Below, piece by piece: positions 12,106 to 22,908 of a DNA stretch of 45,676 bases. Positions within the stretch are counted from its first letter, which is position 1, and every line of letters begins with the position of its first letter. The DNA is from Fragilaria crotonensis (Eukaryota > Bacillariophyta > Fragilariophyceae > Fragilariales > Fragilariaceae): assembly GCA_022925895.1 (NCBI GenBank), contig JAKSYS010000513.1, positions 1 to 45,676 of the forward strand, read 5' to 3'. A program made the position numbers and the translations under genes. Under the pieces are notes generated by a model. It searched no databases, had not been told where the DNA came from, and saw nothing but the letters and a program-made list of their open reading frames with translations.

Positions 12106-13504
12106 ATGGATTCAAAGATTCCTTCGCCACGCATCGCGTCAAAAAAGTTACCTGAAGGCTTCAAATGTGTCTCGAATGCAAAGGAGGCACATGGACAGCA
12201 AATCTACAGCGTAGCGTGGTCTCAAGATTTATATCAATACGACGACTGCAATACCCTCCAATGCTTTGCGACGTGTGGAGGGAACGTGGCGTCTGTCTAT
12301 GAAGTTCACGAGGGACCTGGCAAGACGACGAGCATTGTGTTGCGGCAGGGTTACGTGGATCCAATGGAGAGCGAGACTTTCTATGCGTGTGTCTTTGGCG
12401 GGAGATCGCTAGGTCGACCCTTTGGATACGGGCCACTGAAAACTTCCTCCGATACTCCCGACTCAGTAATGGTCCCCCTCCGAGGCCCCAATTGCAGCCC
12501 ACGCAAAAGGGCTCGAGCACCGACGGAAGGTGGCTGCAACCCGAAAGGCATACCCGAAGACACCGATGACATGTTCCAAATGCTCGTCAACACTGATTTC
12601 TTTGATGGACCGCAGCTCCTTTGTGTGGCAGGGACTGGTGCAATCATCAAGGTCATCGATACCTGCCGTCGTATGCTGTTCACGACCCTCTCTGGCCATG
12701 GGGATGATATTTATGATCTCCGGTTCAGTCCCACGGACGAATGGATTCTGCTGAGTGCCTCCAAGGATGAGAGTTTGCGCATGTGGAATGTCAAGACTTC
12801 AACGTGCGTGGCGATCTTTGCCGGCCATGAAGGACATCGTGATTGTGTGCTCAGTGTGGCTTGGCACTCTCACGGACACCAATTTGCCAGTGGGGGCATG
12901 GATACTACAGTCAAGCTGTGGGCTGTGGGAGAAGGGACGGATGTTCATGACGCAATTGCAAGAAGTAAATCCGTCAAACCAAAGCGTTGGGATGAGCGAG
13001 TTAACCCCAAGGAAGTTCCTCCTTATTTACGAGCAGACTCCTATCTTCTCGACGGACAAGGTCCACACCAGTTACGTCGATGTTGTTCAATATGTGGGTG
13101 ACCTCATTCTGTCAAAAGACACAAATGACATGATTGTACTCTGGAAACCAATTACTACCAAGACAAGTCGCGGCAACAATACGAAAACGCAGCAGCGACT
13201 GCCCAACGATGTCATTGCGTTGAGGGAATTTGAAATCAAGCACTGTGACGTTTGGTTCATTCGGTTTGCGACGGATAGTCAGTGTCGAATGCTGGCGGTA
13301 GGGAACCTAAATGGCGATATCAAAATTTTCGACATCGGATCCCGCCCCAACAAGAAACATCTTGCCAACCTCACCAATCAACATTGCACGTCCGCAGTTC
13401 GAATGGTGGCTTTCAATAACGATGCCACATATCTGGTAGCCGTTAGTGATGACTCGTCGGTTTGGTTATGGGAAGCCTTGCCTGGTGCGAGGAAGCAGCG
13501 ATAA
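12106..13504 (+). CDS. EED/ESC homologue, Polycomb PRC2 WD40 subunit, one apparent frameshift
   Basis: WD40 propeller that binds H3K27me3 and activates the PRC2 methyltransferase. Strong matches to EED/FIE: the SGHGDDIYDLRFSP blade, SASKDESLRMWNVKT, the hallmark AIFAGHEGHRDCVLSVAW, GGMDTTVKLW, then HTSYVDVVQYVGDLILSK, CDVWFIRFA, and DDSSVWLWE at the end. The first half (to about 13008) and second half lie in different frames; removing one C from the CCCC at 13005-13008 joins them with about 465 residues. The start is the ATG at 12106, since the longer frame begins with TTG. Compared with animal EED there is an extra basic, low-complexity insert (about residues 105-160, containing SPRKRARAP) between early blades. 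Its 3' end is 86 bp from the NECAP gene. Confidence 0.92.
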
Positions 13505-13590
13505 AGTCAAAAAAGCGATTAGCGACGACGAAAAGCGCTGCAAATCAACTAAGACTAGAGCCATTAATTCGTGCGGGATTTCACGCACAA

Positions 13591-14642
13591 CTAGTAGCCA
13601 GGGTCGGCCTTGTATTTTCTTGGGTCGAAACTTGCCTTTGCTTCGCTTCCGGTCTTTCCGCTTCCAGCCTCCGCAAAAAAAGGATTTGATCCGACAGTTT
13701 CGTTGTCAAATCCATCGGCGAAAAAATTCTTGTCACCGAACGATTCTGCAAAAAAGGAGTCAGTTGGGAGCGACGTTGAGACGGGTGGGCTTTTTTGTGG
13801 GGTGATGGCCTTCCCAGTGGAGGGCCTTTTGAGTGTTTTTCCTGTCTTTGAGGAAGTAGGTATAGGAAGGTCTCCATCTCGTTTCGGAGTGTCGCGAGTT
13901 GAGGGCCTCAGAAAGGATTTACCAGCAGCAGATGCGGAGGTTTTCTTGCTCTTATGGCTGGGGTCTGGAAATCTTGGTTAGCGCAACAACAACTGAGCTC
14001 CACGAAATGATTGACAAAGAACTCACCATCACCAAAACCTGAGACAATCTTTGGAATAGAAACCTTAATTTTTTCGCCTTCTTTGATGCTATAATCCTTT
14101 GGTGGGCCCAGGTCAACATGGATTGGAAGTTTCTCCTGTTCCCGTTCTCGTCTCGAGTCCTCCAGTGAAGTATTGAAATCAAAGGCATCGTTGCGCTCGT
14201 TAAATGCAACTCCAATAAACATGTGTCGTCCATTGGCATTTTCTATTCGGAGAACAAAGTATCGACTCGAGTCCACACACCGATCAACGGCACCCTCTTT
14301 GACAGGACAAACAGCGAAAATCGATCCGTTTGCTTTATCCACCAGCAGCACTGCGGTCAAGTCACCACGTTCCACAACCTTTACTGTCCCCTGCCAAACC
14401 TTCTCCTTCCAGTCTGCCCCTCGCCAACCCACTGACGCTGATTGCTTTGGAGGAAGCTTGAACACATGCGCATTCTGAATTGTCGCTCGAACGCGTTCAA
14501 CAATCTCCGCATCTTTCAGCGATTGAAGAAAGATGGCGGCATCGCTTGGTTTACCATCTGCTCCATTGGCGTTGGCGTTCGGTTTGACTTCTTTCGCAAA
14601 ACCCTTTTCGGCAGCGGTTTGTTTGCTAGATGCGCTGGGCAT
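13591..14642 (-). CDS. NECAP-like endocytic coat-associated protein, two exons
   Basis: Predicted 329 residues: exon 1 14642-14027, 62-nt intron 14026-13965 (GTGAGT donor, TTCCAG acceptor), exon 2 13964-13591. Exon 1 encodes the NECAP PH-like ear domain: VFKLPPKQSASVGWRGADW, WQGTVKVVERG, the RCVDSSRYFVLRIEN block, FIGVAFNERNDAFDFN, and KEGEKIKVSIPK. Such proteins link AP-2/AP-1 adaptors to clathrin-vesicle accessory proteins. Exon 2 gives a long Ser/Lys/Pro-rich tail with NPFF, FGDKNFF and FDPRKYKADPGY motifs, resembling the NPF/FxDxF peptides that bind EH domains and adaptor ears. If the intron is kept, the frame stays open and ends at 13908 with an unrelated short tail. The start is the ATG at 14640-14642; the longer upstream frame looks unlike coding sequence. 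Confidence 0.88.
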
Positions 14643-16483
14643 TATAACGGAAGGCGAACACTCAAAGCTATGGTTGCGATGAGAGAAGAGAAATCGTGAG
14701 CTCCACTGGTTGAAGAGTATGTGCATGACAAGGTGGTTTCGATCTTAAGCAAACCTGGTAGGCATACAACATGCCGAGCCATCAAGAGGCGTGCATGTGC
14801 GCTGCAGTCCACTCTGGACTATGGAGTATTGATCACCCAAACAAATATGACTTGCCCGTCATGCGATACAGGAAATTGGAAATTCACGTCATATATCTAA
14901 GTGGTACTCTCTCAGGAACCGTAAACTATACCGTGGACTACCATAGACATCCAATGCCTTCCTCCAGCTTCCGGACACTCCTTTCAACACTATCCACCGC
15001 AGAGGCCATTCCCTGAAGCGATGTCGAAGAAACGTACCTGGCGCTTGGCTTGTTTCAATGAGATGGATGGAGACAGCGACAGGAGGTTCAGCAAGTCTTG
15101 TACAAGTAAAGCGAGGACTTCGAACTTTAGGAGTACTTTTACCGCTCTGAAGGCTGAAGGCGACGGGTGTGGGCATTGACGCTGTGACTATGTCGATCTA
15201 AAAAAGCGCGTAAGGTAGTTTTCCAGTACTCCTCCAGTACTGGAGTACCGAGCCATAACAGCAAACTCTCGTACTGGTCAGGTATGATAAATATACATAC
15301 GCGTATAGAGCAAGGAACAAAAGTCATTCTCCATCACTTCTGTAATACTCCGTGTATTATGTATTCCATATAGGAAGTCATGTATGGTAGACAAAATGCG
15401 AAAGTAAAGCAAAATTTTATCGCTTGTTATTGTACCGTTAAACGTTAATACGGTACTGCAGTCATCAGCATTGCATATTAAGGAGTACTACCGGTAGTAC
15501 ATGTACTGTACCTTGTACAGTAGCGTGCACTCCAGTACTCCAGACTCCAGAGCGTCCAGAGTCCAGAGCATGATATGACATAGTCGTATGATACTTGCAT
15601 GCATGTACCTTCTGCATTACCTACATACTGTAGTACCAGTTAAGGTACTGTAGTACCGTGGTCTACTTGTACTTGATGAGTGTTGAATTCGTCGGTATCT
15701 ACTATCTACGGTAGTTGTGCTGCCGCGCGCTGCGCTGCGTCGATGTGACCTTCTGACATACTCGGAGTACCAGGTACTACCACTAGAGTAGAGGGTAGGC
15801 ATCCCCGTCTGAAAAATGCATAAGATCATCAACGAAATCTCCATCCCACATCCAAGGTGACTGATTGCGTGTTTTTGTGAGATAGTTCGCAGTTTGCATG
15901 TTTGCACGGTGTTTTTGGGATGCCAGATGCCAGTGCTCGAATACTCAGCTTTGATCGCGCGAAGAGATATTCCTACTTACCACATTATATAGAGGGGAGT
16001 TAAACGATTGTAGGGTTGCTCATGGATGCTCCACTGAATTAATTATTATGCTTATGTAGCATTCGAGCATTCGTTATTATTGTTCCTGTAAAATCCCAAG
16101 TTCGGTTAACACATGGGCACAACGAAGAATAGTTCGAGCACTTGGGCGTTGATCCCTTTTCATTCCACAAGGTTGGACATCGAGACTAACCTGGGATCAA
16201 TGTAAACCGCGGGCAAAGATTGGCTTTCTCTGCTGTGGCGGTTCGGAATTTATACACCACACAATACATGCATGTTGGCATCGGTACACGGTGCACGGCC
16301 AACACGCCCCCGCCGGTGTGTGTGTGCGGCTCCGTTGGCGGGAAAGCAGGGTGAGGGTATCACATTCGCATCACCAGGAGTGATATCCAACCACCGACTT
16401 TTGCGTGGAACATTGACATCGATGTGTGTTGATGTCTCGGAAATGAGATTGCCAAAGTGAAACTTTGCATGTCCCTCGCAATC
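14643..16483. other. 1.8-kb intergenic region with dense GTAC palindromes
   Basis: No gene recognised. Between about 15210 and 15790 it is packed with GTAC words, including a perfect 16-bp palindrome at 15485-15500 and near-repeats of CCAGTACTCCAG and CCAGAGTCCAGAG at 15530-15570. Short open frames have no domain. Confidence 0.6.
15485..15500. repeat. Perfect 16-bp palindrome GTACTACCGGTAGTAC
   Basis: Read directly: GTACTACC followed by its exact reverse complement GGTAGTAC. Half-sites and variants of the same palindrome occur in most intergenic stretches of the window. It could be a bound site, a mobile-element relic or a structural repeat; the sequence does not say which. Confidence 0.85.
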
Positions 16484-17702
16484 CTACGTCGGAGTGTCTG
16501 CACGAAAGGATCCCACGCTCCGTATACTTCTCAAACTAGTTCCAGAGGTCCACATACTTCCTTGCGTTGTGCAGGAATCTGCTGAAAATGTACGACCACG
16601 ATTCGCAACCGTTGGGAAGATATCCTGCTGCTTCTTGGAGGCATTGGAGCCTCGCGGTGGATGACGATGACTCCACCATCGTCCTGCGAATACAACAATG
16701 GCGCCGAGGATGTCCTGGTACCGTCTTGCTTCACCCAATACTAGGGCAGCAGATGCCCATGTAACAATGCGACGAGTCAAATCGTACTGTGGCACAATCG
16801 CTCCCATGTCATTGCTAACACTGTACAAGACCCCCAAGAATGGAAGCGACCATACAACCTCTGCAAAATTGTCCTGATCCCGTAGGAATGATGAGGCTGT
16901 TTTGCCTTCGACGATAAGGCTGAGAGGCAATGCAACAAAGAAAAAACTAAGGGCACAAGTAACATCAAAGACATTTTGGCTCCCCTGAAAGCGATGGGTG
17001 GAAATGCGGACGCGAGAGCGCGCTGCGAAACACAGATTGGCAATGAAACCCAAAATGAGTTGGAAGATATTGGTAATAGTTGCTGCGATGCCAAGCCATG
17101 TGGGCAGCGAGGATAGGTGGAAGGGATAGGGGAGCAGTTTGAGGAGGACGCACGTTGTCATTGGCCCAAACTGAGCCGTGTAATGGAATGCAACGGTGCC
17201 CATTCCATGTGCAAGAGCGGCTACAAGGAGTCGATACCAATGTCGGCGTCGTATTCTTGAGAAGGATGGTGGTCGACGTGTTCGAAACAGAAACCATTTC
17301 GCCAAACTGTAGGTAAATTGCGTGCCCAGGACACATGTCGCTATACAGAGTGGATATGGAAAGGATTGCAATAGGCGGTTTAGCTTCAGAGCGAAGAGTG
17401 CGGAGGATGCGCACCAGATGGAAGCAAATGAACTGTTAAAGAGCAGTGAGGAATAAGTACTTAACACGACATGCACATTCCAAATCTGTCACTTACAACA
17501 CGTGAAAACGATCACGACTGGATGGGTTCTTGGCGTCTTCGTGGAAAACCACCTTGTAGACAGGTCGCTGTTCGGGCGGTTGCTGCAGTATCTGCTCTTG
17601 AGGTATCGTTACCCCAACGTCGTTGGCTATGAGGCCATCATTGCTCTCATATCGGTGGGGAGAGATTGGAGCAGTTGCAAGGTAGGAGGCACGATGCAAC
17701 AT
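16484..17702 (-). CDS. Triose-phosphate-translocator/nucleotide-sugar-transporter-like membrane protein, two exons
   Basis: Predicted 384 residues: exon 1 17702-17497, 64-nt intron 17496-17433 (GTAAGT, TTTAACAG), exon 2 17432-16484, joined in phase. Exon 1 is a 68-residue hydrophilic N-terminus; exon 2 has about eight to ten hydrophobic segments. The order of landmarks follows the TPT/EamA family: FPYPL after the first helix, a Gly-rich helix (ALAHGMGTVAFHYT), a central RISTHRFQGSQNVFDVTCAL segment like the repeat junction, PLSLIVEG, then SVSNDMGAIV and a final LVLGE plus GAIVVFAGRWW helix. The usual lysine and arginine of the TPT substrate site are not clearly conserved, so substrate is unknown. 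No plastid leader is seen; an endomembrane location is a guess. An in-frame TAG upstream supports the start. Divergent from the AGM1-like gene. Confidence 0.72.
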
Positions 17703-18925
17703 GATACATTCTCGTTCCTATATGATCGAGAAATGCGAGTGGTAACTCCACAGCAGACACCACCACTTGTCAACGATTTTGTGAGCGAATAGAGTTGGAT
17801 TATCTGCTTGGATGTTAGCACCTTCCGAAGTTCACGCTGAATACTCAGTGATAAGTTGTACGAGACGAATGAGAGCGAAGGTTCAAGAGTGAAGAGTTCA
17901 CTTGTACTAGTGCCAGGAAGTCAAAGATGTCAACAAGAAGCCCCTTGACAGGTTTTGGTTTGCAATTCCACTGGGGGTTATGGACTCCGTTCCTCTGATC
18001 AAGGCTGATCGAGAACTCGAATGAAGCGCCGAGTTCAATTCGTGCAAATATTCATAGTTGCGGTACAATACCTGGTACAACGTGTAGTACCAAGTATGTC
18101 ATTCCAAGTGCTGAATTTGGAGTTGACTCCGTACATGCATACAGAGTACTGGAGTAGGGAGCCCGTGTATGTCCCCTAATCGAGCCGGCCATCACCTGCA
18201 GTATTGTACGGGAGTACTGAGTTCTACTTACTACTGGTACACTGTACGGTATTTCTGTCCTCAGATGAGCTGTGTTAGATCTTTGTAGGTAAAGTTGATG
18301 TATAACTTAATTTGCAATATAATTTATGGAGTCGATTTTTACACGGCCTCCCGTCGATATATCATCATACGATACACATCAGGTCACTGCAACACCGCTG
18401 ACTGTAAAAACTTACTGGTACCGGTACCAACCTCCGTGTCCCAAACAAGTCCTCGAGTTCTCTACGACTGTGATAGTACCGATAGTTCATCGTACTGGTA
18501 CTATGATATACAGTACATCATGCTCTGGTACTACCTCTTTCTGTACTGTACCACTGTATGTATACCTGCTGTATCATTTTTTTTTCGAGCATCTGATGAG
18601 CAGATGACATCCTTCATCCAAGTACAGTATGTCATACGTCGAATACACAAATAAGTTGTATTGTATATAGATATTGATTTATATGTTATATGGCTTGTAG
18701 CACATGTCGAGTCTGAGTCGGCTACTACAGTAGCGTATACCTCGTATCAGGAATAAAATGACGGAGAATATGTAATTTATATATATTCACACTGTGTATA
18801 TCATATGCCTTCGCGGTCCGAATCTGGGAATCTTGTCCGCAGGTTCTTCGCTGATCCCCCAAGTGTAAGTCGCAATTCCCAACTGCCATCATAACATCTA
18901 CTGTAACCTGTAACCACAACTGATC
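17703..18925. other. Divergent intergenic region, GTAC-rich
   Basis: About 1.2 kb between two 5' ends. Bases 18060-18250 and 18410-18560 are dense in GTAC words, including the 12-bp palindrome GGTACCGGTACC at 18417-18428. An AT-rich stretch lies at 18650-18790. No gene is recognised. Confidence 0.55.
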
Positions 18926-20707
18926 ATGGAAGATCGACCCCTCCTCCTGCCACCTCAACCCTCCGAGGCGGAAGTCATTCGTCTGTTGGAGCGGTATCCA
19001 TTGCCGTCGGAGAATGGACAGCCTTATTCATTTGACTACGGAACGGCGGGATTTCGTTATCAAGCAGTCCTGCTCGAGTCGGTTTTAGTCAGGGTTGGCA
19101 TTTTTGCCGCTCATCGTGCATCTCAACTGCAGCAGAGTATCGGGGTTATGGTAACTGCCTCTCACAATGATGAATCCTACAATGGAGTCAAGTTGGCCGA
19201 TCCTCATGGAGGAATGATGTCTCCTGATGGAGAAGCTCTGGTAGTAACGCTGGCTAATGCTCCATCGGTTCAGCAAGTCTTACAGTTGGTGACCGTTGGG
19301 ACCGCGAACGGAACCGGCGGCGTCATCCATGTTGGACGTGATACGCGATCCCATTCGCCGGCCTTGACACAGCTTTTGATCCGTGCTGCGCAAGCCATGG
19401 GAGCGACTGTTATGTTGCACGGAGTCGTCACCACACCCATCTTGCATTATTGTGTCATGATGTCCAATCCGCGCTATCTTCCGCCACTCATTCCTCCAAG
19501 ACCCAATGTGCAGGGATATTATGATCAAATTGCCAACGCATATGTGGCTTTGTTGCATGGAATACAGTCGAATGGCACGGGCGGCGCAACGTCATTTGAA
19601 ACACCGCTTGTGATTGACTGTGCATGTGGTGTTGGATATGCTCATGTGCAGCGCTTGAACCAAACCTTACAAGGGCTTGGCGCCAGACGTTTACTACTGG
19701 CCAAAAATTCTCCGGATGAGGGACCCTTGAATGAAGGTTGCGGAAGTGAGCATGTTCAGAAACATGTCATGCCACCTCAGTGGTACGCCGATCATGATGA
19801 TGATGCCAACAACTCTAATACGTATGCGGCGTCGGTAGATGGAGATGCGGATCGTATTGTGTTCTTCTCGCAAGTTCCCAAGTTTACTCTCTTGGATGGG
19901 GATAAGATTGCAGTCCTTCTTTGCGATTTTCTGCAGTCTCAAGTGTCAAGTGTCGAGTTGGCTCTCCAGCACTTGCAAGACAGTCCAGCGCCGACCAAGA
20001 AGGAAAAATCCCAGGCGCCGCCCCTTAAGCTAGGCGTTGTCCAGACAGCGTACGCCAATGGTGCGTCCACAACCTATCTTAAGCAAATTCTCAGCGATGA
20101 GCGTGTCTTGATTGCCAAGACTGGTGTCAAGCATGTGCACGAAGCCGCACATCATAACTTTGACATTGGTGTCTACTTTGAAGCCAATGGCCATGGGACG
20201 GTCTTGTTTGGCGACGCCTACTATGAGTTCCTCGCCCACGCCGACCAACATATCCGTGGTCATGTGGCACTCCAGCGCCTCCAACTTCTGCCATCGTTGA
20301 TCAATCAGGCTGTCGGTGATGCACTTAGTGATATGTTGCTGGTCGATGCCATCCTCCAAATCAAGGATTGGAATATTCACGATTGGAATAGTCTTTACAC
20401 GGACTTGCCGTCCCGCCAATGCAAGGTCTCAGTGGAAGATCGGACCATGATTCAGACTAATGTGAACGAGACCGAATGTACGTCACCAGTTGAACTCCAA
20501 CAGGAGTTGAATTCAGCCATGTCTCGGTATCCTCCAGGGGCCCGATGTTTTGTGCGTCCCAGTGGCACCGAGAATGTCGTTCGAGTCTACGCTGAGGCTC
20601 AAACACAGCAGCAGGCAGATGAATTGGCAACGCTGGCAGCCAAAATTGTGCATTCAATCTGCCATGGCGTTGGGGAACCTCCCGTCTTTCCGAGTAGTAA
20701 AATGTAG
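18926..20707 (+). CDS. Phosphoacetylglucosamine mutase (AGM1/PGM3 type)
   Basis: 593 residues, no intron. Interconverts GlcNAc-6-phosphate and GlcNAc-1-phosphate on the way to UDP-GlcNAc, used for N-glycans, GPI anchors and, in diatoms, chitin. Seen in order: DYGTAGFRY near the start, the catalytic-serine motif VTASHNDESYNGVKL (phosphoserine S79), the metal-binding loop DGDADRIVFF (D305, D307, D309), the sugar-specificity loop FEANGHGTVLF, and the phosphate-binding loop FVRPSGTENVVRVYAE near the C-terminus. The short spacing of the serine loop to the N-terminus and the NGVKL sequence separate this from phosphoglucomutase. Length fits the family (about 540-600). No signal peptide, so cytosolic. 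The ATG at 18926 is the first in the frame and precedes the conserved fold. Confidence 0.95.
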   Translation: MEDRPLLLPPQPSEAEVIRLLERYPLPSENGQPYSFDYGTAGFRYQAVLLESVLVRVGIFAAHRASQLQQSIGVMVTASHNDESYNGVKLADPHGGMMSPDGEALVVTLANAPSVQQVLQLVTVGTANGTGGVIHVGRDTRSHSPALTQLLIRAAQAMGATVMLHGVVTTPILHYCVMMSNPRYLPPLIPPRPNVQGYYDQIANAYVALLHGIQSNGTGGATSFETPLVIDCACGVGYAHVQRLNQTLQGLGARRLLLAKNSPDEGPLNEGCGSEHVQKHVMPPQWYADHDDDANNSNTYAASVDGDADRIVFFSQVPKFTLLDGDKIAVLLCDFLQSQVSSVELALQHLQDSPAPTKKEKSQAPPLKLGVVQTAYANGASTTYLKQILSDERVLIAKTGVKHVHEAAHHNFDIGVYFEANGHGTVLFGDAYYEFLAHADQHIRGHVALQRLQLLPSLINQAVGDALSDMLLVDAILQIKDWNIHDWNSLYTDLPSRQCKVSVEDRTMIQTNVNETECTSPVELQQELNSAMSRYPPGARCFVRPSGTENVVRVYAEAQTQQQADELATLAAKIVHSICHGVGEPPVFPSSKM

Positions 20708-21658
20708 TTTACCCTCAACGTTACGCCACATCCGTTATTCCAGTTTACAACTCTCCGAAGCAATTCACGACGGAACAATACGCGCGTGCATTCTAGTCCT
20801 CGCTAGGTTGTGTGGTCCTTTGGTAGTCCTGTGTGCGTTGCAGAGAAAAAGTCAGGGACAGTGAGGTGCAGACTGCACGACCTAGTCTCCACTCAACACC
20901 ATCTGGACACGCGGGCCATCCTTCAGGTTCCGCTAGGTTTTGCCCAACGATCGATTTCTCTAGAGTGTTGCTGTACATAGCCTTCCGGTGTCGCCGTTTA
21001 CAATGCCTACAATCTGGACACGTGCCAAGTAATGCCATATCAAGATGATCATTTCCTCCTTTCAGTCGACAACTTCGCGGAGTCGTTGAGGCATAGACGT
21101 GGGCATTATGCATTGTCGTGCCGTGTCATGTCAGCGCGTCAATCTATCGACTTCACAATTTATTGTCATCTCGTGGGATCTACATCGCAATGTCCACTTG
21201 CAAGTGCGCATTAACGAAATGTCCACTTGCATCAGTGCACATTAACGAAACACGAATTACAATCCTATGAATGAAATACGCAAAAGCAGCTTCACGGCAT
21301 GAACGGCGTCTACGAGTTAGGACGACGGAAACGTGCAATTCAGTGCACGAAGAATTCGGCTCATAAGTTGTTACAGTCACTCAGACTCAACACCACTGGG
21401 GAGCAAGTATTTTTTTCGCCCAGAATAAGAAGTATCAATCTCGTGATTCCTGCCATCAAAAGCTACGAGACGAGCGATGATACGCAACGGCGTTTGCAGC
21501 TGTCAGCTGCCAAAAGCGTAAACAGCGCATTGACCAAAGACAATGTGCTATTCATAAGGTTTCTTTCTTACCAATGCCCTCTTTTGCAGGCGTTTTCGCC
21601 GCTTTGGCAAAAGATGGGATGAGCTGTTCCAGGAAGCAAAGACATGATTGAGATGCAA
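20708..21658. other. Convergent intergenic region
   Basis: About 0.95 kb between two 3' ends. A 29/31-nt imperfect direct repeat occurs at 21190-21249. No recognisable gene: the open frames at 20793-21113 (-) and 21299-21622 (+) lack domains and good starts. Confidence 0.55.
21190..21249 (+). repeat. Two tandem copies of a 29/31-nt unit
   Basis: Units at 21190-21218 and 21219-21249 share ATGTCCACTTGCA, then GTGC(G/A)CATTAACGAA, and differ by a 2-nt insertion and a few substitutions. Only two copies are seen. The function is unknown. Confidence 0.75.
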
Positions 21659-22908
21659 TCAACGATTGCGGGACGCTTTTTTCACGCCACGGCAACGTAC
21701 CTTCTCCAGAAGCTCAGGTGTCGATTGAAGCTCGTGAGCTGTAAAGTCAAAAAGTGGTGGCAGTGGGTCACCAGTTGGAAGTCGAGTGCTCTCTAGTCGT
21801 AATTCATCGAACAAGGGATGCGCGCATCCTTCCAGTGGCAAGATTCGATTACCGGGTGTATAAGCTAGCGTCGACGCTATGAAGTCCATTGCTTCTTCTG
21901 GTGTTTTGTTCCTGAAGACCTTGCGCCATTGGCAACTCTTGATTTGAGGAAACTTGAATTCGATGTAATTCGAATTCATCGAATTGATTTCTTCTCTTGT
22001 GGGAGTACCAAGAACTTTGATAATCTCAACCAACTGATCCACACCAGAATCGCCTGGAAACAGCGGTTGACCTAGTAGTAATTCAGCACCGACGCATCCT
22101 AGTGACCACACATCGATAGCAGTCGTGTAATCAGTCGATCCAAAGATCAATTCAGGAGCTCGGTAATACCGAGAACAAATGTAGGACACATTTGGCTCTC
22201 CTTTTACGAGTGCCTTCGCCGACCCAAAATCACATAACTTGAGCTGCTGATTCGCCGGATTGACCAATAAATTCTGAGGTTTAATGTCTCGGTGGCAAAT
22301 TCCAAGGAAATGAATGTGTGCCAGCGCTCGCGAAAGCTGGTATAGATAAAGTTTGACGTACAAGAGCGGCAGTGCAGTTTTGGACTTCTGATGCAATCGA
22401 CTGATGGAGTACACAGTCTCCGGCACATACTCCAGCACAAGGTTCAGATAAAGCTCATCTTGTTTCTCACCCTGAAGAAGGCAAAGAGCAGGTAAGATAC
22501 GAAGTGTCAAGAATCACGAATCCGAACACTTCGCAAAGCAGTCATGCATCCAACCAAGCAACGGTAACAAAAACTCACTTGTGAATAAAAGCAATGCTTC
22601 AACGCCACAATATTCGAATGAGGATCTTTTACAAGCTGCCGCATAATCTGCAATTCTCGATTCTTGAACCTCTTATCTTGTAAAACCTTCTTGATTGCAA
22701 CAATTTCCCCGGTCTCCACAACTGCAGCTTGAAAGACAACCCCAAATGACCCATTACCAATGATACGCTCTGCCGAATACGAAATTTGCTGTTCGCTCGC
22801 TGCTGTAGGAGACGTGGGGTCAGAACTTAGTGCGCCTCGCGCAGTCGCAGGATCTTGGGCGGGTGCCACAGCAGATGACGAAGTTGGCATCGCAGCAGAA
22901 TCAGACAT
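21659..22908 (-). CDS. Glycogen synthase kinase 3 (GSK3/shaggy) homologue, two exons
   Basis: Predicted 380 residues: exon 1 22908-22579, 107-nt intron 22578-22472 (GTGAGT, CTTCAG), exon 2 22471-21659. CMGC Ser/Thr kinase. Seen: glycine loop [10 protein letters not shown], catalytic lysine in [14 protein letters not shown] with the C-helix Glu, the junction [20 protein letters not shown] that closely matches GSK3, [16 protein letters not shown], the activation segment [12 protein letters not shown] with the GSK3 autophosphorylated Tyr, DVWSLGC, and the axin/FRAT-binding helix area FPQIKS. The C-terminus ends with the ALRHPxFDELR-like block (AHPLFDELR). A Ser/Ala/Pro-rich 60-residue N-terminal leader precedes the kinase. 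Start is the ATG at 22906-22908; the longer upstream frame lacks support. GSK3 acts in hormone, stress and cell-fate signalling; the substrates here are unknown. Confidence 0.95.

Noticed and set aside
13610..13981. Plus-strand open frame of 123 codons
   Set aside because: Antisense to exon 2 of the NECAP gene, whose frame carries recognisable endocytic motifs.
20793..21113. Minus-strand frame with a CPDCRHCKRRH stretch
   Set aside because: A single Cys cluster without partner ligands; the rest is low quality and in a convergent intergenic gap.
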